The notes: a model not told the origin generated them from the sequence alone. A stretch of DNA of 64,000 nt from Torreya grandis (GCA_037957365.1 JARHVA010001923.1:2646501-2710500), one strand, 5' to 3'; shown: positions 11,097 through 22,462, numbered from the stretch's first letter. Translations and numbers: made by a program.

Positions 11097-11639
11097 GAGC
11101 AGATTCTCAAGACTGGTCAGTGGCAACGCCCCCCTAGTGGGATTCTCAAGATCAATACAGATGGTTCCTCCAGAGGTAATCTGGGACCCGCGGGTACTGG
11201 AGGGATAGGAAGGGATTTTGAAGGTACAGTGATTTTTCTTTTTGCGGTTCTTGAGGAGCTGCAAACCATTAACATGATGGAAGGTCAGGCCATTCTTTAT
11301 GCCCTTGAGAAGGCCCAGGGATTAGGTTGGCATAGGATTATCTGCGAATCGGACTCTCAAGTCTTGATTAACCTGCTCATTAAAAGGAAAGTGGTGGATG
11401 TCAATTGGCAACTATCTCTGATTGTGCAACAGATTTTGCAGATTTGCTCGCTTATGGATAGCGTTACTTTTGCTCACATTCCGCGAGAATGGAACAGGGC
11501 AGCGAATATTTTGGCTAAATGGGCGTCTGACCATTTGGATGGTGGAAACATTGAGGATTGGGGGTCTCTCTCCTCGACGTTGCATTCTGATTTGGAAAGA
11601 ATTCTGGAGGCTGATAGGGAGGTTCATAATATTGTCTAG
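11097..11639 (+). pseudogene. LINE C-terminal RNase H domain
   Basis: One frame from about 11097 to the TAG at 11637 encodes a plant-LINE RNase H (RVT_3 type). It has LKINTDGSSRGNLGPAGTGG with the first Asp, EGQAILYALEKAQGLG with the Glu, ESDSQVLINLL with the second Asp, and IPREWNRAANILAKWAS. The last motif usually contains Asp, but here it is Asn (A-A-N), so the fourth catalytic acid seems lost. The domain would remove the RNA strand during second-strand synthesis. Confidence 0.9.
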
Positions 11640-11758
11640 TTGGGCGTGTGCCTAGTTTTTCAGTTTATGCTGCTTCTGGGGGTTTCTGCCCCCCATTCTT
11701 CTTGTATTGCTCTTTTCTTATTAATATTATTTTTACCCCTTTTAAAAAATTAAAAAAA

Positions 11759-11773
11759 AATAGGGTAGATTAC
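11759..11773. repeat. Target-site duplication, right copy, of LINE
   Basis: AATAGGGTAGATTAC follows the A-rich tail and matches 8262-8276 with one substitution. Confidence 0.9.
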
Positions 11774-13525
11774 AGAGGTGTAAAATGTTTAGCAAGGCTA
11801 AGAATGAAGATTTTTGTGAACAGAAGGGTAAAGACACTTCATACTCATTTGCCTACGCTGGAATGTGAGTTACATATGCGTACAAGATGCTAGATACTTA
11901 CAGCATGCTAACATTATGTCTAATGTCGCTCTGATCTAACCCCTAATGGTCGACCGAATACATAAATGCATCATTACAAGAATGGAGTTGCAACAAATGA
12001 ACAGTTATAAAACATGTTTTCCTTCTGCCCGACTAACGACTCGCCTTCATGTTGGTGTGACGTTTGGACTTCCAGTACTGCGGTATGCTAACAAGGGCTC
12101 TGACATGCCGCAATTCTAATAAGTACAATCTAGCATGCCACGAAACAGAGGGAAGCTTCCATGTGGCCAGTGAGTTATAATGAACATGCACAACGCTAGA
12201 GCCCTGTGCGACATAGTACACAAGGGAAATGCAATGCTAGGAAACCAAGATGCTCCATGTCCATGAGAAGAATTGTGGACCGATGTGGCTGTACTTGGAT
12301 CAATCACCCTTTCTTGAGGAGCAATGGTCCCAACCGCGTCTTCAAGTAGCTATGGAAACTAAACCTAAAGTTGCTGAAGGGTCTACCACTTAGCCTAATC
12401 AATGTACTGTTCTACCTTGGCTACTTTAAACAATTGATGTGTGCCCCAGCCAGTATGCTTTGTTGTGATTTCAATAATATGATCCTCTGGCATTGTTTGC
12501 AAGTGTTCAAGATCCAAGTCTAAAGGATGTTGAGTTGTTGGCTCAAGCAAAGGTGAAAATTATGGCTTAAGGAGTTCCACACTCAAGACTGCATGCAAAC
12601 CCAAGTACTATGCTAGGTAAAGAACAAATGTGTTGTCTTCAATAGCGCATAGTATGGTGTATGGACAATACGACAGATGCTTTATCTTCCTATAATAAAC
12701 TTACTATATCGCAAAAACAAAATCACAGTGATAGATCTCGCAATAATAGCAAAATAACACATTCATTCACAAATATAAGGAGATCCATACAATAAAGTAA
12801 AATGAAGAGGAGAATACTTGATTATAAAACAAAGGCACTTGGATGGGAAAACCTCCCAAGTCCTTACAAATAAGAAGAGAATTCCAAATATATGATGCCT
12901 GATATCCTAACACTACCTCCTATATATACCATAATAAGTGTTAGCAATAGTCCCTGGATTTCCTCATCAAGACATGCTAACTGTTGTAGTCTTATGGGTT
13001 CCAAAGAGACCTGCAAGATGTTAAGTTATTCAAATGAGTCATATAGATGATAAGGTGCGCTGAAATACACAAAACTTTCTTCAAAATTGATTACAAAGGT
13101 AACACTGAACAGATTATCATACCTATCTTGGCTTCATGTATAGAACATAAGTTTCCTACTCGCTACTTAGGCAAAATTACAGTGGATGATATAACTAGGA
13201 TACATTAGTTCGCAAAGAAGACATACTCAAGACACATGATCAATTTGAATACCTTGAAATTAAAGACATTGAATTCAAAACTATTTTGGAGAGCTAACAT
13301 ATCCCTTTACACATGTTAGATATATACAGACTTCAAAGAGAACATGACTCTTCACCTTCTTGACCTTTCATTTCATCTTATGTTCCATCCGAGGTATACG
13401 TTCAATCTTTTATTCGCTTCATTGACTTACATGAACAATCACATTGTACAAAATATACAAAATTATATATCTATTACACGTACAAACATACATGCAAACT
13501 ATACTCCACATCCTCCTACTAAAAC
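11774..13525. other. Repeat-derived DNA without recognised genes
   Basis: No coding sequence is convincing. A minus-strand TATATATAGG lies near 12912-12925. At 13526-13560 the minus strand reads TCTCGGGACGAGACAACTG, reminiscent of the sequence just before the 3' LTR in some gypsy elements. This suggests that part of 12.6-13.5 kb is an LTR of a minus-strand element, but I could not fix its ends. Confidence 0.35.
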
Positions 13526-13559
13526 TTCCCAGACTTAAACAGTTGTCTCGTCCCGAGAT

Positions 13560-14055
13560 AAAGCAGATGACAAAGTGAAAGTGCTTAAAATCTGATTTCT
13601 ATACCCTGCTGTGAGCTTTGCCACAGTTGAGATGTGAAGAAGCTTTAGTCGCAATTCCACTCGAAGTGTCGTTTACTGAGGTGAAGAGCATTCGGAGATG
13701 TGCTAGACTTTTCATGATTCCTTTAACATCTCCATTGCTCACAGCTACAATGATTGGGCAATGAGTTGCAACTTCATTTTAGATGTCCTGCATGATATGC
13801 TCCATTCGCTCTACATATCATTGTGTTTGGACCCCTACGAATGTACTTGCAACATCTCCAACTCCCATACTCGCAACTTGCTCATAACATCGTCCCTATA
13901 CTGCAGCAATCCCTGAAGAGCGGCATCCATTGCAGCCATCGATGCTTGGCCTTCCATCATTGCCTTTGATTTGTCCACCTTTGTCATCTCATCATTGATT
14001 TCTTTCAATGTATCTTGGATTTGAACTTTCCATTAGAGCAATTGTCATGAAATTC
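13560..14055 (-). pseudogene. Broken coiled-coil-like ORF, probably retroelement-derived
   Basis: The minus strand encodes a helical, Met/Lys/Glu-rich stretch (KEINDEMTKVDKSKAMMEGQ) with several stops and frameshifts. It directly abuts the truncated integrase of the copia element at about 14060. It does not match the copia order and is probably a different element. No family assigned. Confidence 0.3.
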
Positions 14056-14059
14056 GTTT

Positions 14060-14700
14060 CCCCTGCATTGCAGTTGCATCCATGACTTGGAGTGTAGCAT
14101 ACAGTTGGCCATTTCCTTCAAGGACCTATTTTTGCGCTCTACAACACCATTTTGTTGAGGACTATATGGAACTGTACAATGTAGTTCAAACCCCTCTGAA
14201 GTGCAAAATTGCTCAAATGATTACTAACATACCACCATTTTTGATGTGCAAAATCTTGATGGCTTTACCTAACTGTTTTTCTACAAGTGCCTTGAAGTCC
14301 TAAAAATAATCAAAGACCTCAGATTTCTGATTTAAAAAGTACACCCAAGTATACCTCGAGAAATCATTAATGAAAGTAAGCATGTATTTAGTCCTATTGA
14401 ATAAAGGAGCTGGAAATGGACCAACAATGTCACTGTGAACTAGCTCCAATATCTGTCTAGCTCTCAATGATTTGCCTTTGTCATACTTCTCTTCATAATG
14501 CTTACCAAGTATGCAACCTTAACAAACGTCGTCAGAAAAACGAACACGTGGCAACCCTGAAACCATATAATTACGACTGAGTTGCTCCAAATAGCAATAG
14601 TTGAGATTGCCGAATTGCTCGTGCCATAATTTACTCACCCATTTGTATGAGTGAGTTGTGCAATAGAGGGTTGATCAAGAGCAAAATGTGAGAAAGCATG
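14060..14700 (-). pseudogene. Copia integrase fragment
   Basis: Minus-strand frames with stops encode the GAG-pre-integrase segment (LWHEQFGNLNYCYLEQLSRN) and the integrase core (ELVHSDIVGPFPAPLFNRTK, FINDFSRYTWVYFLNQKSEV, LQQNGVVERKNRSLKEMANC). The first catalytic Asp (HSDIVGP) and the Glu of QNGVVERKN are visible. The central D region reads IKNGG, so its Asp appears lost. The frame dissolves at about 14060. Confidence 0.85.
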
Positions 14701-14727
14701 ATTGGTGATCTGCTTTCCCAAATGCAA

Positions 14728-15357
14728 CTATGGAATCACTATCTGCTTCCCTAATAACCACAAAATTAGATGTGAACTCAACTCCCTTGCCCAAACCGAT
14801 GTGAGTGATCCGATAAACAAATAGAAGATTGGTGGATAATGAACGCATAGAACATCTTGAAATGTTTCATCATTCACTTCAACAGATCTTCTCCCATTAA
14901 CTTCTACGGAAGTATCATCACCCAACAAGATGTCAGGCATAGAATAAGGCTCCAAGGATGAGAAAAAGCCCTGAGATGAAGCCTTGTGGTGTGAGGCACC
15001 ATAATCAATTACCCATGTGGAAGGTTGGGATGCAACTGCAACAAGTACTTTGCCCTTACTATTGTTTTTGGTCTTAGAAGACTCTTGTGCTGATGAAATC
15101 TGATTGGCTAAATCAGAGACACTAATATTGTGCTTCGCGGGCATCATACTCAGTTGGTCAATCTGCTTCTTCATGCACTTGGTTTCATCATGCCCAGTTT
15201 TCTTACAATAGGCACATGTAAGGCGATCTTTTTTGGGTTTTCCATCTGAAGAGGACTCTTTTGATGCTTTGGACTTGGCATCAAATTTTTTACCTTTTTT
15301 TTGCTCCGGGTCCTTGTTTTGTTTCTTCTCCTTTACTGGAAGTCTTTTGTTTGTCAT
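14728..15357 (-). pseudogene. Copia gag C-terminus with zinc knuckle and protease
   Basis: An open frame of 209 codons has a Lys-rich basic region, then a CCHC zinc knuckle (CAYCKKTGHDETKC, C-x2-C-x4-H-x4-C) that binds genomic RNA, then the aspartic protease start (STWVIDYGASHH). The active-site triplet, usually D-S-G-A, reads D-Y-G-A, which would probably inactivate it. The substrate-binding flap side (LLGDDTSVEVNGRRSVEV) follows. Confidence 0.88.
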
Positions 15358-15412
15358 GACTCACAATTAAGGTATGTGATTTGGAGGACTTCAGTGTACC
15401 CATTTGAATAAG

Positions 15413-15980
15413 CTAGTCTTGCTCCCAAGTCAAGCCAACAACCAAATCATCCAAGGACGGCATGGTCCATGTAGCTCCAAGGGCACGCTTGATGGCATGA
15501 AAGGTAGAAACGATGACAGAATAGTTTGAACCCAATTGAGCAAGGATGGAAAGAATCAATTGATCATCATTTTTGTCAATACCACACAGTTTCAACAGTA
15601 GCCTGAGTGATTTGAATTTTGTGAAGAAGTCTTGTAAGTGTCAAAATTGCCTAGACTCAAACTGATGAGTTCATTCTCCAACTCATGACCTCTCATTATG
15701 TCTAACTTTCCAAAGAGTTTTTCAATGTGGTCCAAACATTATTATAAAAAGTTGTAGATTCAATATGAAAGAGCAAGTCAGAAGACGAAAACAAGCATAA
15801 TAAATTGTAGGCTTTGTCACTTATGTTAAACCATTTCACCTTCTTTGCATCAGGGGTCGGTTCTTTTTTTGTACCCATCGTGATTCGGTGTAAAACTTTA
15901 CTCCTCAATAGGATTTGAACTTTGGTTTTCCACTCGTGATAGTTGAATGATGTAAAACGCAGAACTTGATTCTGATCCAT
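15413..15980 (-). pseudogene. Copia gag N-terminal half
   Basis: Two minus-strand frames (15980-15702 and 15595-15413) carry the copia nucleocapsid N-terminus (MDQNQVLRFTSFNYHEWKTK, the FxxxNYxxWxxK signature) and the downstream UBN2-like portion (LILSILAQLGSNYSVIVSTF). At least one frameshift and a stop lie between them. Translation would have started at the ATG at 15980. Confidence 0.88.
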
Positions 15981-16730
15981 GGTGTAAAAAAGAAGTATGT
16001 GTTGAATTAATTAGTGTTGAAAGACAAGGATGTGCAAGCCCTCTGAATCAACAGAGGTTCGGTTTTACAAGGCACGAGAATAGCACCAATGTGTAGGGCT
16101 TAAAAAAACTCGCACTTTCAAAAAACGACATCTGAAAAGGAGTTGTAGGTTGAAACTTATGTGAGTTTGAAGTTCTTTCTAGCAAAACAAATCTCCACTT
16201 TGCATAAATTTTTGGTGTGCTTAAAATTTGGACTTAATAAGTTGAGCCCCCTTGGGTTGGTTGTGACCAAGGGCTAAACTCCCATATATGGCTATGGAAA
16301 ATCCACAAAATACCCACCAGATTTCTCAACAAACACAAAAAAATTCAGAAAATATTTTTTCGTTAGAGATCCAGATCGTACGGATTTGTGCAAAATCCAA
16401 GAAAATGCTTTCAAACCCTCCAAAAATGGTCGAAATCAACTGTCACAAAATTAAGTCGTGTTTACAACCGATCACAGGTTTTTGACACCTTTTGAATCTA
16501 ATAGCGCAAGTCGTTTTGCATGAAAACCTGCCAGATGATAGATAACCAATAAGAGACACATTTCCCTTGTTCTTTTTCTAAATCTGGATTAGCCGAGGAC
16601 CCCAAAAAAGAGCAAAATTTGATAGGGTGAATCTTCAATGTGTTAGGTCAACGAATGGCAGATCTATTACATGCAAGCTCAAACTCAAGATTTCACAACA
16701 AGAATTTTGGTATTCGTTTGCCGGAAACCA

Positions 16731-16743
16731 AACTCTGATACCA
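16731..16743 (-). promoter_or_regulatory. Copia primer-binding site (initiator tRNA-Met type)
   Basis: The minus strand reads TGGTATCAGAGTT directly after the LTR end. This is the usual sequence pairing with the 3' end of initiator tRNA-Met in plant copia elements. Confidence 0.85.
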
Positions 16744-17034
16744 TGTCGAATTAGGACACAAACGAAGATAGATGTCTACGTAAACACAAAGCACAAATCT
16801 CTGTAATATGCAAAAGTAAATTATGTAGAAGAGATACATGTTGTATAAGTGAAATCAAACATGAGCCAAGAAGAAGAAACAATTCATCAATTGATCATTA
16901 GCCAAAATAGCTTAAGGATAGATACATATATAAGTGGAAGATAGACATGATCACATATCCTCATGAATATAGGATTATCTTTCCCAATGACCTAAAATAA
17001 CACCTAAGTAAGCTAAACAACATGTGTAGGGACA
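16744..17034 (-). repeat. 5' LTR of the copia element
   Basis: It starts at the primer-binding site with terminal TG/CA bases and is tentatively ended at GGGACA (17034), where gypsy RT sequence resumes. A TATATATG motif lies at about 16926-16936 on the minus strand. No second LTR copy is available to confirm the right end. Confidence 0.55.
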
Positions 17035-17917
17035 AACCACTAAATGGAATAAAAACCTATACTGACAGAAAATTGCCCAATCACCCAAATATATTTCCAA
17101 AAAATCATAGATGAAGTCCTTAAAGGTAGTAACGACAGCTCTAGAGAAGACTATTGGTACATTTTTCAGTCCAAAAGACATCACCTTAAGCAAACGACCC
17201 ACACGTTATTGCAAAAGTCTTCTTTGTTTAATCTTCAATTGCGATGCGAGTTTGTGATATCCACTAAAACCATCTATAAATGAGAAGATCTCATGCCCAG
17301 CGACAACTTCAAGCACCTCGTCAATAAAGTAATAGGGAAGGGATTATTTACACAATCATTTAGTGTGTGATAATCTCCACACATACGGATTTCTCCTATC
17401 TTCTTTGGCTCTACAACCATAGGACTTACCCAATCTGACTTCTCAACTAATTAAATGATTTCAGCTTCCACCATACGGTTAATTTCTTCTTTCACCTTCA
17501 TTTTCATGTTGGGATTCAACCTATATGGTTGTTTCTTAATTGGGCGCACACACCCTTTGAGTTCGAATGAATTTCCCCCAACAAAGGATCTATGCCTTTG
17601 ACTTCACCTAACTTTGTGGGGAAAACATCTTAGTAATCTCACAACAACTAAAAAAGCTCTAAACCCTGGTGTTGTGTCCACTAATCCGCGATAGTGGCTA
17701 TTTTTGGTATTGCTTCTGTATCGATGTTCTTTCTTTTTCGTGTCGATTCTTGATAGATTTGACCTGCTTTAGCCTTCATAGAGTCCACTACATACCCTTG
17801 GCACAGTTGCTCTATGATATTAAGGTTGCGCAACTGATCCTCTTCGGCCTTATTGGTAGGCTTCTTCTTTGGAAACTTAATGCTCTTTATAGGTTCAAAC
17901 AATCCTTTTAGATCCAT
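17035..17917 (-). pseudogene. Gypsy RT fragment with N-terminal linker
   Basis: The minus strand reads a Lys-rich linker (17917-17681) and then RT motifs with several stops: VEKSDWVSPMVVEPKKIGEI, IFSFIDGFSGYHKL, VMSFGLKNVPIVFSRAVVTT and FLEIYLGDWAIF. The catalytic YLDD box reads YLGD, so one catalytic Asp is lost. The copia LTR truncates it at 17035. Confidence 0.8.
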
Positions 17918-18268
17918 GTCTCCTCCATTTTCAATGTGTGTAGAGCTACTTGCACTATTCCAAATCCTATTGCAAGACTTTAGACTAAACCCCTTTTGTT
18001 TCCAATCATATGGACACTTTTCTACAGTCTTGTGGATGCTTGTGCCAGCATCGGCTTGGAACTTCTATTTAGTTGTAGGTGGTATCTCCTCTAGTCCCCC
18101 ATGACACACAAATATTTTTTATTTTTGTAGGGCTTTGTGCACTAGCAAGTTTTCGTCATCAAAGACAAAAGTCTAAATGAAATCTTATTGAATCAAAGGC
18201 CATGTCTTAGTTTTCTATCTTCACCCCTGATGTATATACCAAACCTTCGGCAGAGGGGCTAGAGTCAC

Positions 18269-18838
18269 TTGAAAATGTGCACCCATTACTTAGGCTCTAT
18301 ATTTTATTATTCTGTGATTTCCACACGGCGATGCAGGAATGACCATGCATCTCGAGACACTGTCTGCCTAAAACTGGGGCCACTCATGAAATACAAGGCG
18401 CAATATAGAATCTCACATGCCTCTTCCCAACTAAGATCATTAGCTCTATAAACAGCCCACCAACTAGTTGTGATTCCCTTCAACGCATAATTGAGCGCAC
18501 TTACTTGCGTCTCCATGAAAGGAACATGTTCCTGTAGTCTATGAAGAAACTCTTAAATTCTTAGTACCGAAGTACTAAGGAATGTCCCTATCAGTTGGGA
18601 AAACCATCCACATGGGTCTAACTTCATACTCGCCACTCAACCAATTCAACATATCAAGATTTGAATCCCCACTAGCAAATGAAGTTGATCCCCATGGTAA
18701 TGCACCTTCCTCTATGGGTTCAATATAATCCTAATCTATTGCACCAAACTAATAGATAGTCTCAATCTCTAATCGTGTAGGCAACCGCACAAAAGGTGAT
18801 TTATACCCCATCTTTTGAACTCAAGGAGTGCCTAAGAT
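18269..18838 (-). pseudogene. Gag-like segment inside gypsy relic F
   Basis: An open 69-codon stretch (18516-18307) contains ALKGITTSWWAVYRANDLSW, similar in pattern to the ALxGxAxxWW...W motif of gypsy gag proteins. The upstream sequence (LDMLNWLSGEYEVRPMWMVF) is also coding-like with stops. A gag-like segment between protease and RT is out of order. It may come from a second nested element or from a rearrangement. Confidence 0.35.
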
Positions 18839-19824
18839 CATAGTTCGCATACCTGCACTCGGCAAACCAAAAAAAATTGACTCAACAAATACTTGGCAAC
18901 TTAAAAAATACTTAATATTCTTTAAAAAACATAAATTTTATACAAATTGCAGTTACAAAATTATCAAATGAGTCTGTAAAGTGTTGGGAAAGTGTTTTCT
19001 ATTAGATTTGAATACAAATAGAGTACAAAATTGCATCATTATTTCTTTCAACATTTCCTTTATGCTTTCGTGTTGTGATATATATCTTTCCCAAAGCACC
19101 ATCCCATGTTACACAATTGTAGCATGTGATGAGCTTCAGGTGGGTCATATGTATACATTGAATATTTTCAACATTATTATTCACTGACACTCTCTCTTCC
19201 AAGGGCTTGCTAGCGCATCAAATCTCCCTAAGTGCACACCTTAAAGGGTGCATCGTAAATGGGGTGGAATCGGCTCATGGCACTTTGTGAGAGATGTTCT
19301 CATACTTGCATCCCTTCATGCAACCTTCATACCTCCTATGATGTCTCCCCGAAATCTTAAAACCCTGAGATATGGCAAGTCTAAAATCCTAAAACCCTAA
19401 AATCTGACTAAGACTGAAATATGATAGAATCCTACAAATGTAGAAATTGCATTATAGTTCCTAGAGCTCCGAAACCACTCTCAAACATCCTAAAAGCATA
19501 TATATATAAAATACTTGAAGGATAAGAAACTAGATGTCCATATCTAAATGTAAACAACATTTATTTATAGATATACTATCACCTCAAATGTTGTGTGATG
19601 AAAGTGTGGGGGCATGTGTACTTAAAAAGGACAAAAAATTATGTTTTTTCCACAAGTTTCTGCATTTTGACCACGACAACGAGTCTATGTTTAGTACTCG
19701 TGGCAAGTACTGTGCAAAAACTCAAACAGACTCGACTCTAAAAACCCTCAAGTATAAGTAGAAAATACTCACAAGGCAGAAAAACTAGAGAGTACTCGCA
19801 TACTAGCCAAGCATGCTAACTATC
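18839..19824. mobile_element. Non-autonomous hAT-like element (MITE), copy 1
   Basis: This is the same sequence family as 44962-45969, matching along the whole length (for example CATTTCCTTTATG, CTTTCCCAAAGCACCA, ACCTCCTATGATGTCTCCC). Terminal inverted repeats start CATAGTTCGCATACCTG on the left and read GATAGTTAGCATGCTTGG as the reverse complement of the right end. Candidate 8-bp flanks (CCTAAGAT and CATGAAAT) match in 5 of 8 positions, consistent with age. It lies within gypsy relic F and carries no transposase. Confidence 0.75.
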
Positions 19825-20097
19825 CATGAAATATTTGAGCTAGTTGAGTCCATGGAAAATCTATTCTCTGAAATACTGAAGCTTCCTATAGAGGCTACGA
19901 AGTATAAGGAAAGGTTTTGTCTCGCATTGTTTCTTTCTTAGTCTCTTAATTAACTTTAAACCAGCTATTTGCCCTATGTGTAGATGAAGAAGGTTTTTTT
20001 GCTAGCATGTGTGGCTTGTTCTTAAACTTATTCAAGGGTATGACAATAATAACATCTCCCTAATGCGCTACCAGCTAGTTGTCCACTATATTGATGG

Positions 20098-20400
20098 TCA
20101 TGTGACCATCATAAGCCCCCATTTCTTCCCCGTTGAAGAAGGGCAGTGAGTTTTATCAGTCTTCATGTCAATCACATCAAAATCCCTATGCAAACTCAAG
20201 TCGGCTACCTTTATTTCTACATCTTCGAACCTTCCAATACGTTCGACATGACTATAGTCTGTCAAACTCAAAGTGACAAGGCTATAGCTCAGAGGTGGCC
20301 TTCCAATGGCTTCCCAAGTGAATCTGGGAATCATATTTAAGATGCTCCCAAAGTCAAAAACTGCATTGAGGACTTCATATCTTGCGAGCTCGATATCCAT
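20098..20400 (-). pseudogene. Gypsy aspartic protease domain
   Basis: A 100-codon minus-strand frame reads YEVLNAVFDFGSILNMIPR. The usual active site D-T/S-G-S reads D-F-G-S. The following hydrophobic strands and the PLSYSLVTLSLTDYS segment fit a retropepsin of the family often written LLDTGSDVNVLP. It would have cleaved the Gag-Pol polyprotein. Confidence 0.6.
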
Positions 20401-20879
20401 TCTTGTGTCTACATCCCATGACTTCTTAGTCTTTACATACTAGACCATTCGTTCTGCTTTTTATTGTCCTTTCTTTGCACAGTCTAACAAATCATACAAT
20501 AAATTTGTGATATTTTGAGAAATATCTTCATTGCACGAGGTACTTACCAATTTTAGGTATATCAGAGTCGTGACTACTCCTTCCTGTCACTTTGCCAATA
20601 CATCTGAGCCTCGACAGTCGCAAGATCTCCTTCACCAGTATATTTATTCTGAATTGATTGCAACAATGAGGCCGTTTCATTCATCAAGACCTCTCTCAAA
20701 GGATCTAGATATCTATCCTCGTGCACCTTCCAAATGGGGATTTCTGTAGGCATCTCTAGATGCGGAAGACCTTGTTCCCTGTGTTGGTTTCGGGTGACAA
20801 CGTGGACAAAAGCTTACTCCTTTGGGCGAATGCTTACCATATTCACATTGCACACTGTCTTTTCTTTCCTTTGCTTTTC

Positions 20880-21010
20880 TAGCACCGGACAATCCTCCGT
20901 TATATGTTGTCCTACAATCCTACACTAGGCACAATAAGTTTTCCATTAAGGATTGCAAGGGCAATTTCATGCGATATGGCTTACCTCCCCACACAAATAG
21001 CAAGTGATTG
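20880..21010 (-). pseudogene. Two gag CCHC zinc knuckles
   Basis: On the minus strand two C-x2-C-x4-H-x4-C units follow one another: CYLCGEVSHIA-stop-NC and, 17 bases on, CA-stop-CRIVGQHITEDC. Each carries one in-frame stop. With the further knuckle near 21540 this gag would have had three RNA-binding knuckles. Confidence 0.65.
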
Positions 21011-21138
21011 GTTGACTCTATTGTTTATTCCCTTGCCTATGACCTTGGTAACCGCCTTGATAATCTCCCTGTCTTTGGGGTGATCCCCATCCCTATTGCT
21101 GATTAGAATACCCTCCATACCGCCTACAGGAAGATGGA

Positions 21139-21250
21139 GGTGCCTAATCGCCCTAATAATGCTACATAGAGGGTGCCCAATTGCCCTAATAATGCTACAT
21201 AGGGGGTGCCCAATTGCCCTAATAATGCTACATAGGGGGTGCCCAATTGG
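21139..21250. repeat. 33-bp tandem repeat in gag
   Basis: The motif CCCTAATAATGCTACATAG recurs at 21151, 21184 and 21217, an exact 33-bp period with partial flanking units. A period of 11 codons keeps the frame (LGTPYVALLGQ on the minus strand), typical of replication slippage in a coding region. Confidence 0.9.
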
Positions 21251-21323
21251 GTGGTTGTTGTGGTGACGTCAAAGCCCATCCAAGTTGATACTAAGGTAAT
21301 GGTGGCATCCATCCAAGTTAATA

Positions 21324-21590
21324 CTAGGGAAATGGAGGGGCCCATCCCAAAGAAGGATGTGCTACTGGGGGACCCCATCCGCCTTCTTGTGCCATCAAAA
21401 CATCTTGAACTGTTGCACTTGGCTTTGGCGTAGGAGGTTGTTGCACAATGGCTGCAACGACATTTCTAGTAATATCATCCTTCAACTCTTGTAGATCCCT
21501 GCAATTTTCATCGTCATGATTATGAGATTTGCAAACACTGCAATATACACTTTGCAATTGTCGCAAATAATGTTGGAGTAAGTATAACAA
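21324..21590 (-). pseudogene. Gypsy gag fragment with zinc knuckle
   Basis: An 88-codon open frame contains CSVCKSHNHDDENC, a C-x2-C-x4-H-x4-C knuckle, followed by a Pro-rich stretch. It lies upstream (minus strand) of the two knuckles near 20.9-21.0 kb. Confidence 0.65.
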
Positions 21591-21599
21591 CCACTAGGT

Positions 21600-22462
21600 T
21601 AATTTACAAGTTAGAAGGATGTCATGGTCATTCTATTTCCCTAATTATAAATACATTCTCTATTACAATGCGAAAATGTAACCATTTAAAAATCAAAAGG
21701 GTTGTCATTTTTAATCCTAAGCTTGTGTTTTATTAGTGATATCGCAACTTGAGAACCATTTTCATTTCCGTATTTTGGAAGTATCTTTTGATTGAGAACT
21801 CTGTTTGTAGTGATCCATTTTTTCTAGAAACCTGAAGAGGAGATCTTCATAATGACATGCTAAAGTATGGGGCTTTTAGAAACGTATAGGGTTCGAAAAA
21901 AAATCGTAATCAAGCAATGTGAATGACAATTCTTTTGCACCTTTGGGTGTGAATAGTTTTTCTATGCTAAAGCTGTTGCATAATTTGTAAATCATACAAA
22001 ATTGTGAAGCCCACTATTTGCTGATATTTTTCCTGTGCATAGCTAGGCATTATCATTTTCAATTTTTTTTAATTTTTGAGTTAAATTGAAAAAGGCTTAT
22101 ATAGAAGTTTTCAGCTATATATGTCAAACAACTACAAAGGAGGAGTGAGAAAAAAAGTTATGTTAAAGCATTCAACCTAGAGGTTTTAGGTCCAAACCCC
22201 TCCCCTCTTGTTTTTATCAAAGTGCAAATTTTAAAAGGGAGTGTTCAATAAGCAAATACAGGATATATAAAAGATTTCGAAATTAAATCTCATATTGCTG
22301 CATATGGGAGTTGGAGAACATATTTTGTTAGAAGAATTTCCAACTTAGAGATCTTAGGTTTCCATCTCTCTCTATATTATTTGCTTAGAGTTTTTTGGAA
22401 GAACAGTTTTATAAGGAGGGATATTATTTTTGGGAAGTAGTTGAAAAAGAAATTATAAAGGG
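21600..22462. other. AT-rich DNA left of element M
   Basis: No coding sequence or repeat was recognised. The last bases form the pre-insertion site of element M. Confidence 0.4.

Larger units (their letters stand above)
8277..11758 (+). mobile_element. 5'-truncated L1-type LINE retrotransposon
   Basis: A non-LTR retrotransposon in plus orientation, flanked by a 15-bp target-site duplication and ending in an A-rich tail (11743-11760). It lacks ORF1 and the endonuclease and begins in the linker before the RT domain. RT, a zf-RVT zinc-binding region and a C-terminal RNase H follow in the usual plant L1 order. It is disrupted by frameshifts near 9420 and 10240 and stops near 9601, 10889 and 11035, so it is inactive. 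5' truncation is typical of incomplete target-primed reverse transcription. Confidence 0.92.
14060..17034 (-). mobile_element. Ty1/copia element, minus strand, truncated in integrase
   Basis: From right to left: a 5' LTR (16744-17034), a tRNA-Met-type primer-binding site (16731-16743), a leader of about 750 bp, gag, zinc knuckle, protease and the first half of integrase. RT, RNase H and the second LTR are missing at the left end (about 14060). The order gag-PR-INT identifies copia. The LTR abuts a gypsy RT at 17035, so this element inserted into that older one. Stops and frameshifts throughout show it is inactive. Confidence 0.85.
17035..21590 (-). mobile_element. Ty3/gypsy relic F, minus strand
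   Basis: From right to left the minus strand contains gag zinc knuckles, a degenerate protease, a gag-like segment and an RT fragment. It ends at 17035 where the copia LTR is inserted. A 1-kb hAT-like MITE (18839-19824) interrupts it. The RT resembles that of element D at 49-50 kb (VMPFGLKNAPTIF and VMSFGLKNVPIVF). Integrase and LTRs were not seen. Confidence 0.75.

Noticed and set aside
11064..11264. Minus-strand ORFs inside the LINE
   Set aside because: They are antisense to clear RT, zf-RVT and RNase H domains.
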